Source: Phytophthora sp. 'mugwort' (Eukaryota; Oomycota; Peronosporomycetes; Peronosporales; Peronosporaceae). From it: a stretch of 64,000 nt of DNA. The stretch lies in assembly GCA_033558025.1 (NCBI GenBank), contig JAUCEF010000008.1, positions 2,604,001 through 2,668,000 of the forward strand. Reading direction: 5' to 3'. Positions 55,801-64,000 of this stretch are shown in pieces. The notes below the pieces were generated by a model, which worked only from the letters and a program-made list of their open reading frames with translations, did not search any database and was not told the origin of the DNA. The translations under genes were made by a program, and so were the position numbers. Position 1 is the stretch's first letter, and the number at the start of each line of letters is the position of its first letter.

Positions 55801-56290
55801 CCGTACCGATCAGCATGCCTAGACCATCACTCTCACGGGCGTGCTGACCGAGCACGCCAGCGGCCTATGTAGCAAGCCACATGCGCGAGCTGCCTTGGAC
55901 AGTCAGGACGCCCATGGCAGACAGCCGCCGAAGGTACGTACCTGATGCGTACCTGCACAGAACAAATTTAGGAAAATGGAAACGTTGCTTACATTTAGGT
56001 CTATTATACACAAAAGAAAAAAAGAAGCTTACCCAGTAAGAGAGCGCATGGAGAGCACGCGGTGCTTCCATGGACGAATGCATGTCGTAGCTAGCAAAAG
56101 CAAAACAAACAATATAATCATTCCAAAACGTGGGGCGTTCCCCACAAGCCCAAGCGTTACCTGCTTCCTCCGCCGCACTGCAAGTGCCACAGCCACCCCG
56201 ACAATCAATCTGTAAACAAATGGAAACACAGTTAGGCACAAGTATATAGCATCTCACTTCTTAATTTCATATACCTGGGCAGCGGCCACG
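55801..56290. other. Downstream of the Gypsy fragment, possible LTR remnant
   Basis: GC-rich at first, with a repeated GAGCACGCC (near 55794 and 55849), then AT-rich. Could include a decayed 3' LTR. No second copy exists in the window to confirm it, and no gene is supported. Confidence 0.3.
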
Positions 56291-56299
56291 GATTAAGAA

Positions 56300-56880
56300 A
56301 TGGAGCGATTTTGTTTCTGAAAGCTTCATGAAAGGTTCGAAGGTTCCGGCAGTAGATTCCCATAAACAAAAACATCGCTAACGTCAAAAGCTGCTAAGAT
56401 AGAGCGCCGATCGTCTCTTCTAAACGGTAGACTGACAATAGCAGGGGTGTTTCGGCGGGACCACGCGTGCTTTCGAAGTGCATCTCGACCATCTTTAGAG
56501 ACCTCATCGATAAAAACTAATGGTCTGGCCGCAGTAAAACGGCTGTAGCTTTCGATTGAAGCCTGCTAATTCGGCTGTCACACTTTCGCGTGCGCGCTTC
56601 ATTAGTACTTTCTGGTAATACTGAGACCGAAGCCGAGGAGTTTATAGATTGTAGGCGTGGAAGCGTAAAGCTTATTTTCTTGACTGCTTCCTGCAATTTC
56701 TGTAAGTAGAAGCCTGGATGAACTTTTATGTAATCTTCTACGAATATAACAGCTTCTGGTGGCCATCGGGACGACTTGGCTCTTCGGATAAAAACGTGCC
56801 GTGATTCTTAAAAAAGCAATTTCATCTTTCAATCGAATGAACAGATACTCCTAACACAGAGGCGATTAGCGTCATCCCGA
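56300..56880 (-). pseudogene. Tc1/mariner-like (DDE_3) transposase remnant
   Basis: The minus strand encodes, in several frames, a helix-turn-helix part (YPPEAVIFVEDYIKVHPGFY, about 56760-56700). The catalytic pattern FIDEVSKDGRDALRKHAWSR (about 56520-56460) follows, with the first half of the Tc1/IS630 DDE core, then SLPFRRDDRRSILAAFDVS (about 56430-56380). Frameshifts and a TAG interrupt it; the second half is missing. Confidence 0.6.
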
Positions 56881-56884
56881 TGTC

Positions 56885-57150
56885 ATACATATACACTAAG
56901 ACGATCACTCGTCACCGTAGCAACGGCACGATTGGCGGTCAGCGATCCGCCAAATTGACCAGAGCTGGATAATTTTGTTTTAAAAATGCTACATTAATTC
57001 AGGCAAAGGGTTACAGTAGCTCCTGCTGATATAGGCTTAATTCAGGCTTAATGCAGGATGACGTGGATTAGGATGAGGCGAATTATGCCAGATTAATATG
57101 AGCACCTGCCATTTAAGGTGAAAGGCACAATAGATAACAGAGGATTACGG
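56885..57150. other. Non-coding stretch before array unit 3
   Basis: Contains repeated short words (TTAATTCAGGC at about 56993 and 57038) and no reading frame of note. Possibly a small non-autonomous transposon remnant; not classified. Confidence 0.3.
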
Positions 57151-57283
57151 TACGGTATACTTACGAGTCCATCATCACCTATCTTAGTGATGTGCCACTG
57201 TTCCTTCCGCTAGTGAGTCTCGGCCACCGTTCACTCACGAATTCACCGGCTTCATCTCACGCGCCATAAAAATCTTCAGTTAA

Positions 57284-57547
57284 ATGACTCGGATCGCCCC
57301 TCTCGCGGCTTCAGACGACGGGACAGTGATAGTTGCACCCTCAATCGACGACACGGACAAGACGGATCAAAAGGTCCCGAACTTCAAGCAGAAGATCATC
57401 CTGGGCGTTTTGTTCACGTTGGCGTCGTCCGGATACCTCTACGGCTTCATGGCCGCCGTCACGTTCTTCGGAGACCTGTTCACGCTCTTGCTGGTCCTCA
57501 CTCGGTACACTGATGCGGGGATCCCACCAGCAAGGCCATCATCATAA
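57284..57547 (+). CDS. Small hydrophobic-tail protein A3 (array unit 3)
   Basis: 87 residues from ATG 57284 (MTRIAPLAASDDGTVIVAPS). It has the same plan as A1: SIDDTDKT, FKQK, then a hydrophobic segment of about 35 residues (IILGVLFTLASSGYLYGFM, then TFFGDLFTLLLVL). A 2-base difference after the hydrophobic part replaces the A1 stop and adds a short tail (DAGIPPARPSS). An in-frame TAA just upstream of the ATG shows that the conserved leader is not part of this protein. No signal-peptide-like N-terminus; if membrane-inserted, it would be tail-anchored or a helical hairpin. Function unknown. Confidence 0.65.
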   Translation: MTRIAPLAASDDGTVIVAPSIDDTDKTDQKVPNFKQKIILGVLFTLASSGYLYGFMAAVTFFGDLFTLLLVLTRYTDAGIPPARPSS

Positions 57548-57876
57548 CAACATAGCGACGTTAGTCGGTAGCCATGGCCCTGAGATGTGCCCTAACGTAG
57601 CTTCCGGTTTTGTTCCGTCGAAACGTATTTAAAAACTGTAAGCTTCGTAATCACTGGTCTCGTAATCGATGATCCTCTTAATCACTAAATAGCACCACGA
57701 CGCACCTTGTGGGACGGGATGAAGAAACGGCGTACGTCAATACGAACACGAAGAAACGATACGACTCGGACTTTATGCGAACAACGAACCGTCGCCGAAC
57801 GGACAAGTGAGCCGAGCTGTGCTGTTCATTTCCAGCGGCCACTTCGAAAGATCGCACCCCAAGCCAGTAATCCCAA

Positions 57877-58086
57877 ATGGCTGTCCAAGTGGTGCCTGTG
57901 AATGCATCGGGCGAAGTGACGGTGATCATTCGATTGGATCACGACAAGGAGGACAGCAGTTTGCTCAAGCGGCAAGCTCGAATCGGGATACTCTACACAC
58001 TCTTATCCGTCGGAGCTCTCAGCCTATTCACGATTGCTACTGCGACTGTCGCCCACGGACTCGTTCTTCTCTTAACTGCGTCATGA
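57877..58086 (+). CDS. Small hydrophobic-tail protein B3 (array unit 3)
   Basis: 69 residues from ATG 57877 (MAVQVVPVNASGEVTVIIRL). The middle is charged (DHDKEDSSLLKRQAR) and the last 35 residues are hydrophobic (IGILYTLLSVGALSLFTIA, then HGLVLLLTAS). The plan is shared with A and C: a TVI motif, an acidic patch, Leu-Lys/Arg, then a hydrophobic tail with LYT. It is the only intact B copy: B1 lacks a start and B2 is broken by stops and the Maverick. Function unknown; small membrane protein inferred. Confidence 0.62.
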   Translation: MAVQVVPVNASGEVTVIIRLDHDKEDSSLLKRQARIGILYTLLSVGALSLFTIATATVAHGLVLLLTAS

Positions 58087-58249
58087 GCAACTCACCAGTC
58101 TACATGTCATTAAGCGCTCAATTACTCTACGGAAATGCTCTGCGAGGATCATTTGTTATCCCACCATCACTATTTTATATTAATAATAAAATATTTTACT
58201 AAAAATATTACGTATTAATAAAATAGTATTGAGCAGAACCGCGGTCCTG

Positions 58250-58426
58250 ATGGTGCTGGCACACACCGTGCGTCAGTACAGTCTCTGCGCGGTCTTGGTG
58301 GACATCATGAAGACCAGACAGATTCCGAATCACTTACCACCTTGCATCTCGATTTTCACTCTCCAATTTGCCAACTGCAGCTCACGCCTCACGACCGACA
58401 AATTAATACGCTTCAGAACACAATGA
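58250..58426 (+). CDS. Possible upstream ORF overlapping the C3 start
   Basis: 58 codons from ATG 58250 (MVLAHTVRQYSLCAVLVDIM). Its stop overlaps the C3 start as ATGA (58423-58426). The YSLCAVLVDIMKTRQI part is also open in unit 2, but units 1 and 2 diverge in frame afterwards. It may be a translated leader or only conserved untranslated sequence. Confidence 0.25.
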   Translation: MVLAHTVRQYSLCAVLVDIMKTRQIPNHLPPCISIFTLQFANCSSRLTTDKLIRFRTQ

Positions 58427-58662
58427 CGATCTACAAAATGACACCTCTGCCTGAAGTGACGGTGACAATCCACAACTGGGAAATCCCGAAAGATGAGACG
58501 CCACCAGAGACCCGAAAACTCCATCGAAATGTCCTCACATGCGTTCTTTTGACAGTCATCTCCATCGGAACCCTCTACCTGTTCATTATCGCGATCGAGT
58601 TCATCAACGAGGGGTTCATCCTGCTCTTGACAGTGACGCAACGACGGCGTCGACTCTCCTAG
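58423..58662 (+). CDS. Small hydrophobic-tail protein C3 (array unit 3)
   Basis: 79 residues from ATG 58423 (MTIYKMTPLPEVTVTI). A polar linker (IPKDETPPETRKLHRN) precedes a hydrophobic stretch (VLTCVLLTVISIGTLYLFII), a short polar break (EFINEG) and a second hydrophobic stretch (FILLLTVT), ending in a basic tail (QRRRRLS). This suggests a helical hairpin or a single pass with an amphipathic end. Only intact C copy in the window. The related C1 is frameshifted and C2 carries an insertion. Function unknown. Confidence 0.62.
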   Translation: MTIYKMTPLPEVTVTIHNWEIPKDETPPETRKLHRNVLTCVLLTVISIGTLYLFIIAIEFINEGFILLLTVTQRRRRLS

Positions 58663-58679
58663 GAGCGTGCGTCGAAACA

Positions 58680-59340
58680 TGAAACGAGTGCAATAAATAA
58701 CGTCTATTTATCAACGTGTCTCGGACCAAGCGCTGAGACCTGTGCCAGCTATAGATGTCCAGTACTACATAGTACAACAGCTTACCTCTTAGAAACTTGA
58801 AGTAAGATTTTTAATTGCGTCTGACCGTTCTCTGACTAAATCATACCATAATTGCTAAATCATCGATTCATATCTAATTTGCTTTAATAACGAATGACCA
58901 GTTGATTCTCTTAAAAAAATGTTTGTTACAAGGTTTTCAATTGTATACGAACCAAGGGGCTAAGCCAATTGATGCCATGTACTACCCAGCGTTAGATACG
59001 AAGATCAGAGCGAAAGCGCCTTGAAGTCAAAGGAAACAGCCACTGACTATAGCTGGCTACGTCCCGACCAGAGTGACCTCCATCGACTGAGACCCCCGAC
59101 GACAACAACACCAAACAAACTCCTGGGGCCCAGTCCTCTAGTCAACACACACACCCTACAGAACATTTTCTCTTGATCAAATACCACCCACCACGTCCAA
59201 CGCTATGTTACGACCAGCGAAACAAAATCTTCTGACTCGATGCTGACTTGATGGCTACATTCGCTTGCCCTTGGGTGGCATGCTTGTCGAAAGATGCCGC
59301 GATGTCCTCGAACGTTCCACTTCCCTCGGATGACGACAAA
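58680..59340. other. Spacer between array unit 3 and the ABC transporter gene
   Basis: The part to about 59150 is the array spacer seen after C1 and C2. The rest should hold the transporter promoter and 5' leader. An ATG at 59303 followed by a good splice donor (GTGAGT at 59347) could be a short first exon of the transporter, but no unique matching acceptor could be settled. Confidence 0.4.
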
Positions 59341-59387
59341 ACTTCGTGAGTAAACTGGTTCAATGGCCACTCCTTCTCCATCCCTCG

Positions 59388-62300
59388 ATGCGTCGGAACC
59401 CTCTGCTGGACGAAACCATGGAGCTGCCGACGCTGTCCGTCGCTCCTGGGCCCGCGCACCCGCGTGGAGGTCGCGGCAGCTTCTCCAGCAGCTACAGCAG
59501 CGGATTCGCAGGCACCGACAGCTTGTGTAGCGTCAACAGCAGCCAGCTCTTCGACGACAGCAGCGACGACCGCGAGGTGGACGTCGATGAGCTCGATTCA
59601 AGCTCCAGTCGCGGCGACTACGCGCTGCTGTCCATGCCGGTCGAGTCTGTCAAGCGGATGGTGCCCAGTACGGGCGTGGTCACGCGTCCGTCTAGCCGAT
59701 CGACATGGAACTCGCACGACAGCAGCTTCCGCCGCACTATTGCAATCGCTGACGCTCTTCGTGAGCTACACGAAAGTCGCGTGGCTCTTGGTAGCGTCGA
59801 AGCCGAAGATCACGTAGACAAGAGCGAGTTAAGCTCCTCTCTGACGCTGCGACAGCTCGTGACGCGCCTCTCAACGCGACGTGACGTGTTCGTACTGAGT
59901 ATGGGAGTCCTGGCAGCTACACTCCACGGCGCGTTGTGGTCGCTTCTAGCGCTTGAAGCACAGGCCGCGATCACCGCCTTTACTCCATTTGATCGCCACG
60001 ACGTCAACTTCACTGCGCTGACGTTGATGCTTCTCGCCTTAGCACTGGGGGTGACGGCGTACGCAGCTCACTTGTGTCTCTCGCACACTGCCGAGAGACT
60101 GTTAAGGTCGTTGAGGGAGCAAGTGTTGCGTCATCTGCTGTTCGACCTGAACCAGCCGTGGTTTGATACCAACAAGTCGCTCGTGGCGTCTTCTGGTCGT
60201 GCGTTCACACATGAATCCCGTACGATTCGAGACGGACTGGGGCCACAGCTCGGTGCTGTGTGTAGTTTCTCTCTGCAGTTCGTGGGCGGGTTCACCGTCG
60301 CTTTCATGACGCTCTGGGACTTGACACTCGCCATCACTTGTGTCGCGCCTTTGGTTGTCGCTGTCATTGCCGCCTTGACGCAGACCAGGGAGACCCCATC
60401 CAACACGGAAGCGGACGCGGTTGCAGCTGAAGCACTGAACAATATGCAGACGCTACTGGCGCTCAACGCGCAGCGTCGTGTCCGGGAGAAGCACGCGCTT
60501 CGCGTCCGGATCACTGAACGTGAACGTCTTGTCTTGCATGGCAAGCACGCAGCTCTACATGGCACATTGACTGGAACGTTGTGGGTCATGAGCGCTATTG
60601 GCCTTTGGTATGGTGGTAAGAAGGTGTACGAAGGTCAAGCGGAGCCTGGACAGGTGGTCGCGACGTATCTGGGCGTGATCATCGGAAGTCACGCGCTCGG
60701 CCACTTGCTACAGAGTTTGACAGCAGTCAATCACGCCAAGAATGCGGCTGTTGAGCTCTTCTCCTTGCTAGAGACACGTTCAGCCGTCCACAGCGACATC
60801 ATGAACCCGTTGCCGCGACCAGCTACATGCAGGGGCGCCATTATGGCAGTCAACCTGCGCTTCGCGTACCCGACACGACCGCAACGTCAAGTATTGCGTG
60901 GCTGCACCGTGTCACTCCTGGCTGGAGAGTGTGTCGCTGTCGTTGGAGGAGCTGGCTGTGGGAAATCGACGCTGCTGACGCTCTTAACGCGTCTGTACGA
61001 ACCTGCACAGGGACTCATCCTGCTTGATGGCCGTGAAGTGACGGCGCTGGACCCGACCTGGATGCGAGCTCAGCTAGGTGTCGTGTCGCAGAGTGTGACG
61101 CTGTTCCGAGCCTCCATCTTCGACAACATCGCGATGGGGCTTGTCGTGCTCCGAGACTTGAGCGGACGGCCCACGGGCCAGATGGAGGAGCGCGTGATCA
61201 ACGCCGCTCAACGGGCCGACGTCCACGACTTCATCATGTCGTTGCCCGACGGCTACAGCACACGCGTCGGAGAGGACGGCGCCGTGGAGTTGACGGCGCA
61301 GCAGCGTCAGCGAATAGCCCTAGCTCGAGCTCTGACACGGGAGCCTAAGCTTCTACTGCTTGATGATCTGGCTCTCAGTCCTCAAGAACTCCTGTCGCGA
61401 TTTGGCGGAGCCGTAGGCGCCGGCAGCACGACAATGCTCTTGTGTACCAGCCAAGTGAGAGCTGCTGCACTGCAGTACGCCGACAAGATCGTGGTGCTGG
61501 AGGCAGGAAAAGTGGTGGAACAGGGCACACACGTGGAGCTGCTGCAGCGTGGCAACAGTTTCTATCGACGTCTTCACCTCATTCAATACGGCACGGCACG
61601 TGACCAGTATCCGACTGAAGCCTCAAGACCCTCACGAGAGAGATCCGAGCCACGACGGACGAAGACAGCACCCATGTCGCCGACGAAGCTCACGAAGCGA
61701 GAGATCAGAGCTCTCGCCCGTCCCGAGCGCAAATTCTTGGCCTTTGGACTCGTTGCGTCAGTTGTCGTCGGTCTTGGCGGGCCGTTGCTTGGCCTATTGA
61801 TCAGCGACATGGTCGCCGACATGACTCATCAATACACAACGTTCCTCGAATCTCACGACGCCGTGAGACTGGTGAAAACTCTCCGGCCTCTGGTCATGAC
61901 GTACGGACTCTTCTTGAGTGCAGGCGCAGCAGTGATTGTCGTCTGTCAGAGCATTCAGCTCTTCTGTCTCGATGCCGCAGCCGAACGGGTTACGTCGCAC
62001 CTTCGGGACCTGCACTTCAGCTCGCTTCTGGCTCAGCCGTTGCCGTTCTTTGACGTGCCGCAGCACCATGCGGAAACTCTGACCGAGTCGCTTGCTACAC
62101 AGGCGTCTACTGCGTCGTTGGCGGTCGGTCGGGCTCAAGGTTACAAGCTCCAGGTCTTGTGCACCTTAGTAGCAGCATTCGCCGTCACCTTTTGGAGAGG
62201 AACCTGGATGCTGACGCTGGTGCTACTAGCTGCACTGCCACTATTGCTCATCGGCGAGTCCCTTCGTAGTCAACAACATGCCAAGCCCTCAACACTGGAC

Positions 62301-63602
62301 GACGGCGACGAGGCCGTAGAAATTCACGTTAATGAAGCTCTTCGCCATCGTCAGGCGGTGGTGTTACTGGGGCTTGAGACCTCGTGGTGCTCTAGCTTTG
62401 ATGCCATGTTGCAATGTCCGCTACGAAACCTCCGAGAACAGACTCATCTAGAAGCTGTCGCGCACGGCTTCAGTGCTGTTGTGATGGTAGCTGCCTGTGC
62501 GTTGGCTTGCTGGCTCGCTGGAGTGCTTGTGCACTACGGTGACGCCACGTTCCGCGAGCTGGTACGTTCACTAGTCGTCTTGCTTGTCTCAACGCAGTCG
62601 TTGGGGCTTGCAGTGACTTGGTTGAGCAGAACCGACGGGGCTCTTGAAGCTGGTGCTGCGATCTTCGCCTTGCGAGAAGCAGCTATCGTCGCTAACGGGT
62701 CCAACGAGCCGGCACCACGTGAGTCTTCAGTCAGACAGCAGGAGCCAATGCCACAAAGATCCATGATACGAGGAAGTGTGACGCTTCAACACGTTCGCTT
62801 CGCGTACTCTACCCGTCCAACGTCTCTGGTCCTGAACGGGCTCACACTACACATAGCAGCGGGGCAGACGGTGGCGCTATGCGGTCCACGTCGTGCCGGG
62901 ATATCCACGATTTTTGCCCTTGTCGAAGGCTTCTACGACTTGGCATCCACGCCAGGAAATAGCGGGCGCGTGATGCTGGACGGCGTCAATATCCGCGCTT
63001 TAGACGTGTCATGGCTGCGTGCTCAGATCAGCTTTGTAGGCTCCGAGCCGACGCTGTTCCTGGGGACGATCGCGGAGAATATCGCGTACGGAATGGCTGC
63101 TCCACCGACGCTAGAGATGATCGTAGCTGCTGCTGAAGTCGCACACGCTCACGCCTTCATCTCCCAACTTCCAGACGGCTACGCCACTCGAGTAGGCGGT
63201 TCGTTCCAGCTCTCACCAAGCCAGAGACAACGCATTGCGCTCGCCCGTACGGTGCTACAAGACGCCCGACTTCTGCTTCTGGACGAACCCACCCGGTCGC
63301 TAGAACCTGAGAGCGAAAAGCTGGCCGTTCAAAACGCGCTCGACACGATCGTCGCCCAGCGCGTACGTCGATCGACTGTAATCGCAGCTCATCCATCTGA
63401 ATCCGCCACAGTCCGACACGCAGACGTGATCTACGTGATCGAAGATGGTCGAGTGGTAGATCACGGTACGCACTCGCAGCTGTTCCAGATCCACGACGGA
63501 GTGTACGCCCGACTGCTCCGGGAGAACGCGCGGTCCACCATGTCCTACACGGTAAGCTTACCGCTACATAGCAACACAATCCAGAGTGTGAACGGCTATT
63601 AA
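59388..63602 (+). CDS. Full-length ABCB (MDR/TAP-type) transporter with degenerate ATP sites
   Basis: About 1404 residues from ATG 59388, with two membrane-domain/nucleotide-binding-domain halves. NBD1 has a good Walker A (GGAGCGKSTLL, about 60950), a weak signature (ELTAQQRQR) and a Walker B (LLLLDDLALS) with Asp in place of the catalytic Glu; the switch His is replaced (LLCTSQ). NBD2 lacks the Walker A Lys (GPRRAGIST, Ile instead), but keeps LSPSQRQR, LLLLDEPTRS and AAHPSE. The N-terminal 110 residues are Ser-rich and acidic. Some six membrane segments precede each NBD. ABCB proteins usually export lipids, peptides or drugs. A frame continues upstream to a GTG at 59346, so a short spliced first exon is possible. 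The frame is intact throughout. Confidence 0.9.
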   Translation: MRRNPLLDETMELPTLSVAPGPAHPRGGRGSFSSSYSSGFAGTDSLCSVNSSQLFDDSSDDREVDVDELDSSSSRGDYALLSMPVESVKRMVPSTGVVTRPSSRSTWNSHDSSFRRTIAIADALRELHESRVALGSVEAEDHVDKSELSSSLTLRQLVTRLSTRRDVFVLSMGVLAATLHGALWSLLALEAQAAITAFTPFDRHDVNFTALTLMLLALALGVTAYAAHLCLSHTAERLLRSLREQVLRHLLFDLNQPWFDTNKSLVASSGRAFTHESRTIRDGLGPQLGAVCSFSLQFVGGFTVAFMTLWDLTLAITCVAPLVVAVIAALTQTRETPSNTEADAVAAEALNNMQTLLALNAQRRVREKHALRVRITERERLVLHGKHAALHGTLTGTLWVMSAIGLWYGGKKVYEGQAEPGQVVATYLGVIIGSHALGHLLQSLTAVNHAKNAAVELFSLLETRSAVHSDIMNPLPRPATCRGAIMAVNLRFAYPTRPQRQVLRGCTVSLLAGECVAVVGGAGCGKSTLLTLLTRLYEPAQGLILLDGREVTALDPTWMRAQLGVVSQSVTLFRASIFDNIAMGLVVLRDLSGRPTGQMEERVINAAQRADVHDFIMSLPDGYSTRVGEDGAVELTAQQRQRIALARALTREPKLLLLDDLALSPQELLSRFGGAVGAGSTTMLLCTSQVRAAALQYADKIVVLEAGKVVEQGTHVELLQRGNSFYRRLHLIQYGTARDQYPTEASRPSRERSEPRRTKTAPMSPTKLTKREIRALARPERKFLAFGLVASVVVGLGGPLLGLLISDMVADMTHQYTTFLESHDAVRLVKTLRPLVMTYGLFLSAGAAVIVVCQSIQLFCLDAAAERVTSHLRDLHFSSLLAQPLPFFDVPQHHAETLTESLATQASTASLAVGRAQGYKLQVLCTLVAAFAVTFWRGTWMLTLVLLAALPLLLIGESLRSQQHAKPSTLDDGDEAVEIHVNEALRHRQAVVLLGLETSWCSSFDAMLQCPLRNLREQTHLEAVAHGFSAVVMVAACALACWLAGVLVHYGDATFRELVRSLVVLLVSTQSLGLAVTWLSRTDGALEAGAAIFALREAAIVANGSNEPAPRESSVRQQEPMPQRSMIRGSVTLQHVRFAYSTRPTSLVLNGLTLHIAAGQTVALCGPRRAGISTIFALVEGFYDLASTPGNSGRVMLDGVNIRALDVSWLRAQISFVGSEPTLFLGTIAENIAYGMAAPPTLEMIVAAAEVAHAHAFISQLPDGYATRVGGSFQLSPSQRQRIALARTVLQDARLLLLDEPTRSLEPESEKLAVQNALDTIVAQRVRRSTVIAAHPSESATVRHADVIYVIEDGRVVDHGTHSQLFQIHDGVYARLLRENARSTMSYTVSLPLHSNTIQSVNGY

Positions 63603-63842
63603 CCTTTTCTTCCTAGATACAATGTTTTTTTTTTCAAAGAATATATGTAAGGATCTTTGCCACCGTGTCCTGCTCCGTGGACGTCCGAGTTGTAAATTCC
63701 GGTCCTAATTCGTAGATTGCGAACTGGAATGACGAGACACTTGGGTCGATGCGCCAAGCAATGGCAGGCCGCGACGTCCGCATTTTGTCGGATCTACATA
63801 TTTTATCCAGAATAAACACAATAAATATCCTCGCATGTGTTT
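63603..63842. other. Intergenic stretch between convergent genes
   Basis: About 240 bp between the ABC transporter stop and the stop of the minus-strand exon. It starts AT-rich with a T-run and should contain the polyadenylation regions of both genes. A short open stretch on the minus strand here has no supporting features. Confidence 0.5.
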
Positions 63843-63952
63843 TTAATCCATCGACAGGATACGTACGAGAGCACCAGCGGATACAATGACGAGGCTAATT
63901 CCATGGGCGACGTCTCCTTTAACGCGTCCAGCTCGTGAGATAGTGTTGGTCC
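63843..63952 (-). CDS. Terminal exon of an unidentified gene, partial
   Basis: On the minus strand an acceptor-like ATCTTTGTTAG precedes base 63952. The frame then runs 36 codons to a TAA at 63843-63845, encoding a basic start (TISRAGRVKGDVAHG) followed by a hydrophobic end (ISLVIVSAGALVRILSMD). It is convergent with the ABC transporter, as other host gene pairs here. The rest of the gene lies beyond the window; no family can be named. Confidence 0.4.
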
Positions 63953-64000
63953 CTAACAAAGATGTGAGAATTATTGCCAATATTCAAATATTTGTGCGCA

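Larger units (their letters stand above)
57150..59180 (+). repeat. Small-protein array, unit 3 (A3-B3-C3 plus spacer), intact
   Basis: Third copy of the array unit. All three genes have uninterrupted frames with ATG starts. The leader upstream of A3 keeps the ATCACCTATCTTAGTGAT segment of units 1 and 2, and the spacer after C3 keeps GGCTACGTCCCGACCAGAG. It lies directly before the ABC transporter gene. Confidence 0.85.

Noticed and set aside
17540..59180. RxLR effector genes among the small array proteins
   Set aside because: No signal peptide followed by RxLR or dEER motifs; the hydrophobic part is at the C-terminus instead.
59346..59387. GTG start for the ABC transporter
   Set aside because: Nuclear genes start at ATG; the GTG coincides with a splice-donor-like GTGAGT. 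The ATG at 59388 or a spliced first exon is more likely.
63634..63819. Small minus-strand gene
   Set aside because: It lies in the AT-rich 3' region between two convergent genes and shows no features.
1..64000. CRISPR arrays, bacterial operons or prokaryotic origin
   Set aside because: No regularly spaced repeats; introns, eIF2B, P4-ATPase, tRNase Z long form and eukaryotic transposons show a eukaryotic nuclear sequence.

Overview
The window looks like nuclear DNA of an oomycete, most likely Phytophthora or a close relative. The host genes are large and intron-poor, with short GT..AG introns of about 60-80 bp. They encode ordinary eukaryotic proteins. The accessory stretches carry oomycete-type transposons: PIF/Harbinger, BED-hAT, Copia, a chromodomain Gypsy, a Tc1/mariner-like element and a Maverick/Polinton. 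The assignment rests on gene style and transposon content; no rRNA or other species marker is present.

Layout. From 1 to about 16.1 kb is a compact housekeeping block: the 3' part of an unrecognised basic/serine-rich protein, an EF-hand protein with a spliced N-myristoylation-type start, a P4-type ATPase (lipid flippase), a long-form tRNase Z (ELAC2 type), eIF2B delta, and a WD40-like nuclear-type protein. At 59.4-63.6 kb lies a full-length ABCB-type transporter, and at the right edge the last exon of a further gene on the minus strand.

From 16.8 to 59.2 kb is an accessory island. Its backbone is a three-unit tandem array. Each unit holds three related short genes (here called A, B and C) for small proteins of 69-87 residues with a hydrophobic C-terminal half, followed by a similar spacer. 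Unit 3 (57.2-59.2 kb) keeps all three reading frames intact; units 1 and 2 are mostly decayed. Unit 2 has been split by a 17.2 kb Maverick/Polinton and, further along, by a PIF/Harbinger element. Between units 2 and 3 lies a run of nested, decayed transposons.

The Maverick (21026-38258) is delimited to the base: terminal inverted repeats of about 180 bp starting AGTAGTAATAC, and a 6-bp target duplication TTCGTC, inserted inside the B gene of unit 2. It carries a virus-like gene set: double jelly-roll major capsid protein, adenain-like protease, a small basic virion-type protein, penton-like minor capsid protein, FtsK/HerA-type packaging ATPase, a fibre-like protein ending in an S74 intramolecular chaperone, and the front half of a protein-primed family B DNA polymerase with an embedded HNH-like zinc module. 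Beside the right repeat sits a P-loop NTPase plus REase-fold nuclease protein of the Crinkler-RHS class. No integrase was recognised. Most of its genes carry frameshifts, so it is a fossil provirus-like element rather than an active one.
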